From CAZKAP01 sp964552195 (GTDB lineage: Bacteria > Bacteroidota > Bacteroidia > Flavobacteriales > Flavobacteriaceae): a DNA stretch of 64,000 bases. Below the pieces are notes generated by a model. That model made no database searches, was not told the origin of the DNA, and saw nothing but the letters and a program-made list of their open reading frames with translations. A program made the position numbers and the translations under genes. Positions 63,980-64,000 of the stretch are shown here, in pieces. Each line of letters opens with the position of its first letter. The first letter of the stretch is position 1. The stretch is taken from NCBI GenBank assembly GCA_964552195.1, contig CAZKFM010000005.1, forward strand, positions 164,167 to 228,166, read 5' to 3'.

Positions 63980-64000
63980 GAAGGCGGCGACCTACTCTCC
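63980..64000 (-). rRNA. rrf: 3' end of 5S rRNA (partial)
   Basis: The minus strand begins GGAGAGTAGGTCGCCGCC, the conserved 3' part of bacterial 5S rRNA (helix IV-V loop and the 3' arm). The gene continues beyond the window. Only about 20 bases are visible, but together with the strong terminator at 63945-63975 the call is secure. Confidence 0.88.

Overview
The window looks like chromosomal DNA of a marine-type Flavobacteriaceae species (Bacteroidota), roughly 50% GC. The evidence is the gene set (DUF3822, DUF6048 and DUF6452 proteins, head-GIN/DUF2807 protein, flavobacterial lipoproteins, a CarboxypepD_reg-like outer-membrane protein), the lack of clear Shine-Dalgarno sites, and many copies of the Bacteroidota -7 promoter element TAnnTTTG placed just upstream of genes. 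I found no insertion sequence, prophage, CRISPR array or tRNA. It reads as ordinary chromosome with dense, mostly operonic genes, and it ends inside a 5S rRNA gene of an rRNA operon running on the minus strand.

Layout. 1-4203: end of a conserved anchored protein, DUF3822 protein, rsmD, RNase P RNA (minus strand, with a perfect promoter) and dnaX, which carries an A11 slippery run. 4207-10992 (minus): a complete ebo (EDB) cluster, eboA-B-C-D-E-F, followed 2 bp later by a TMEM220-like membrane protein. 11076-11657: miaE, divergent from ebo. 11667-17686 (minus): pyrR-pyrB-small protein-rnz-pdxH-sixA-ppk1, closely packed. 17826-23564: rpsA with its own promoter and terminator, a Kbp-like BON/LysM protein, cmk and lon. 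23784-26745: ECF sigma factor, membrane partner, and two secreted repeat-rich beta proteins (DUF4097 and DUF2807) in one operon. 26783-33428 (minus): UMF1-type MFS permease, M48 peptidase, GH31 alpha-glucosidase, glgB. 33645-41099: collagen-like lipoprotein, msrB, lpd, aroQ, two small outer-membrane barrel proteins, xerD and a GH13 alpha-glucosidase. 41129-44542: second ECF sigma factor with membrane partner, acyltransferase, NUDIX hydrolase and cyclophilin lipoprotein. 44561-51535: RDD / SpoIIM-like / membrane protein / DUF4129 / DUF4350 / MoxR ATPase / DUF58 cluster. 51552-60991: YfiM-like protein, CarboxypepD_reg protein, rocD, rlmD with DUF6452 and DUF6048 partners, DUF1287 protein, THUMP methyltransferase and ZIP transporter. 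61013-63895 (minus): lipoprotein, ArnT/PMT-type glycosyltransferase and PAP2 phosphatase. 63945-64000: rRNA operon terminator and 3' end of 5S rRNA.

The most interesting systems are the six-gene ebo cluster, whose product is unknown in this phylum and which has an added seventh membrane gene; the dnaX slippage site, predicted to make a short gamma-like form; the ECF-controlled operon for two repeat-built surface proteins; and the MoxR/DUF58 module. Several -7 elements also settle start codons, for example eboA, pyrR and the GH13 gene. All functional calls rest on reading the translated sequence; no database search was run.
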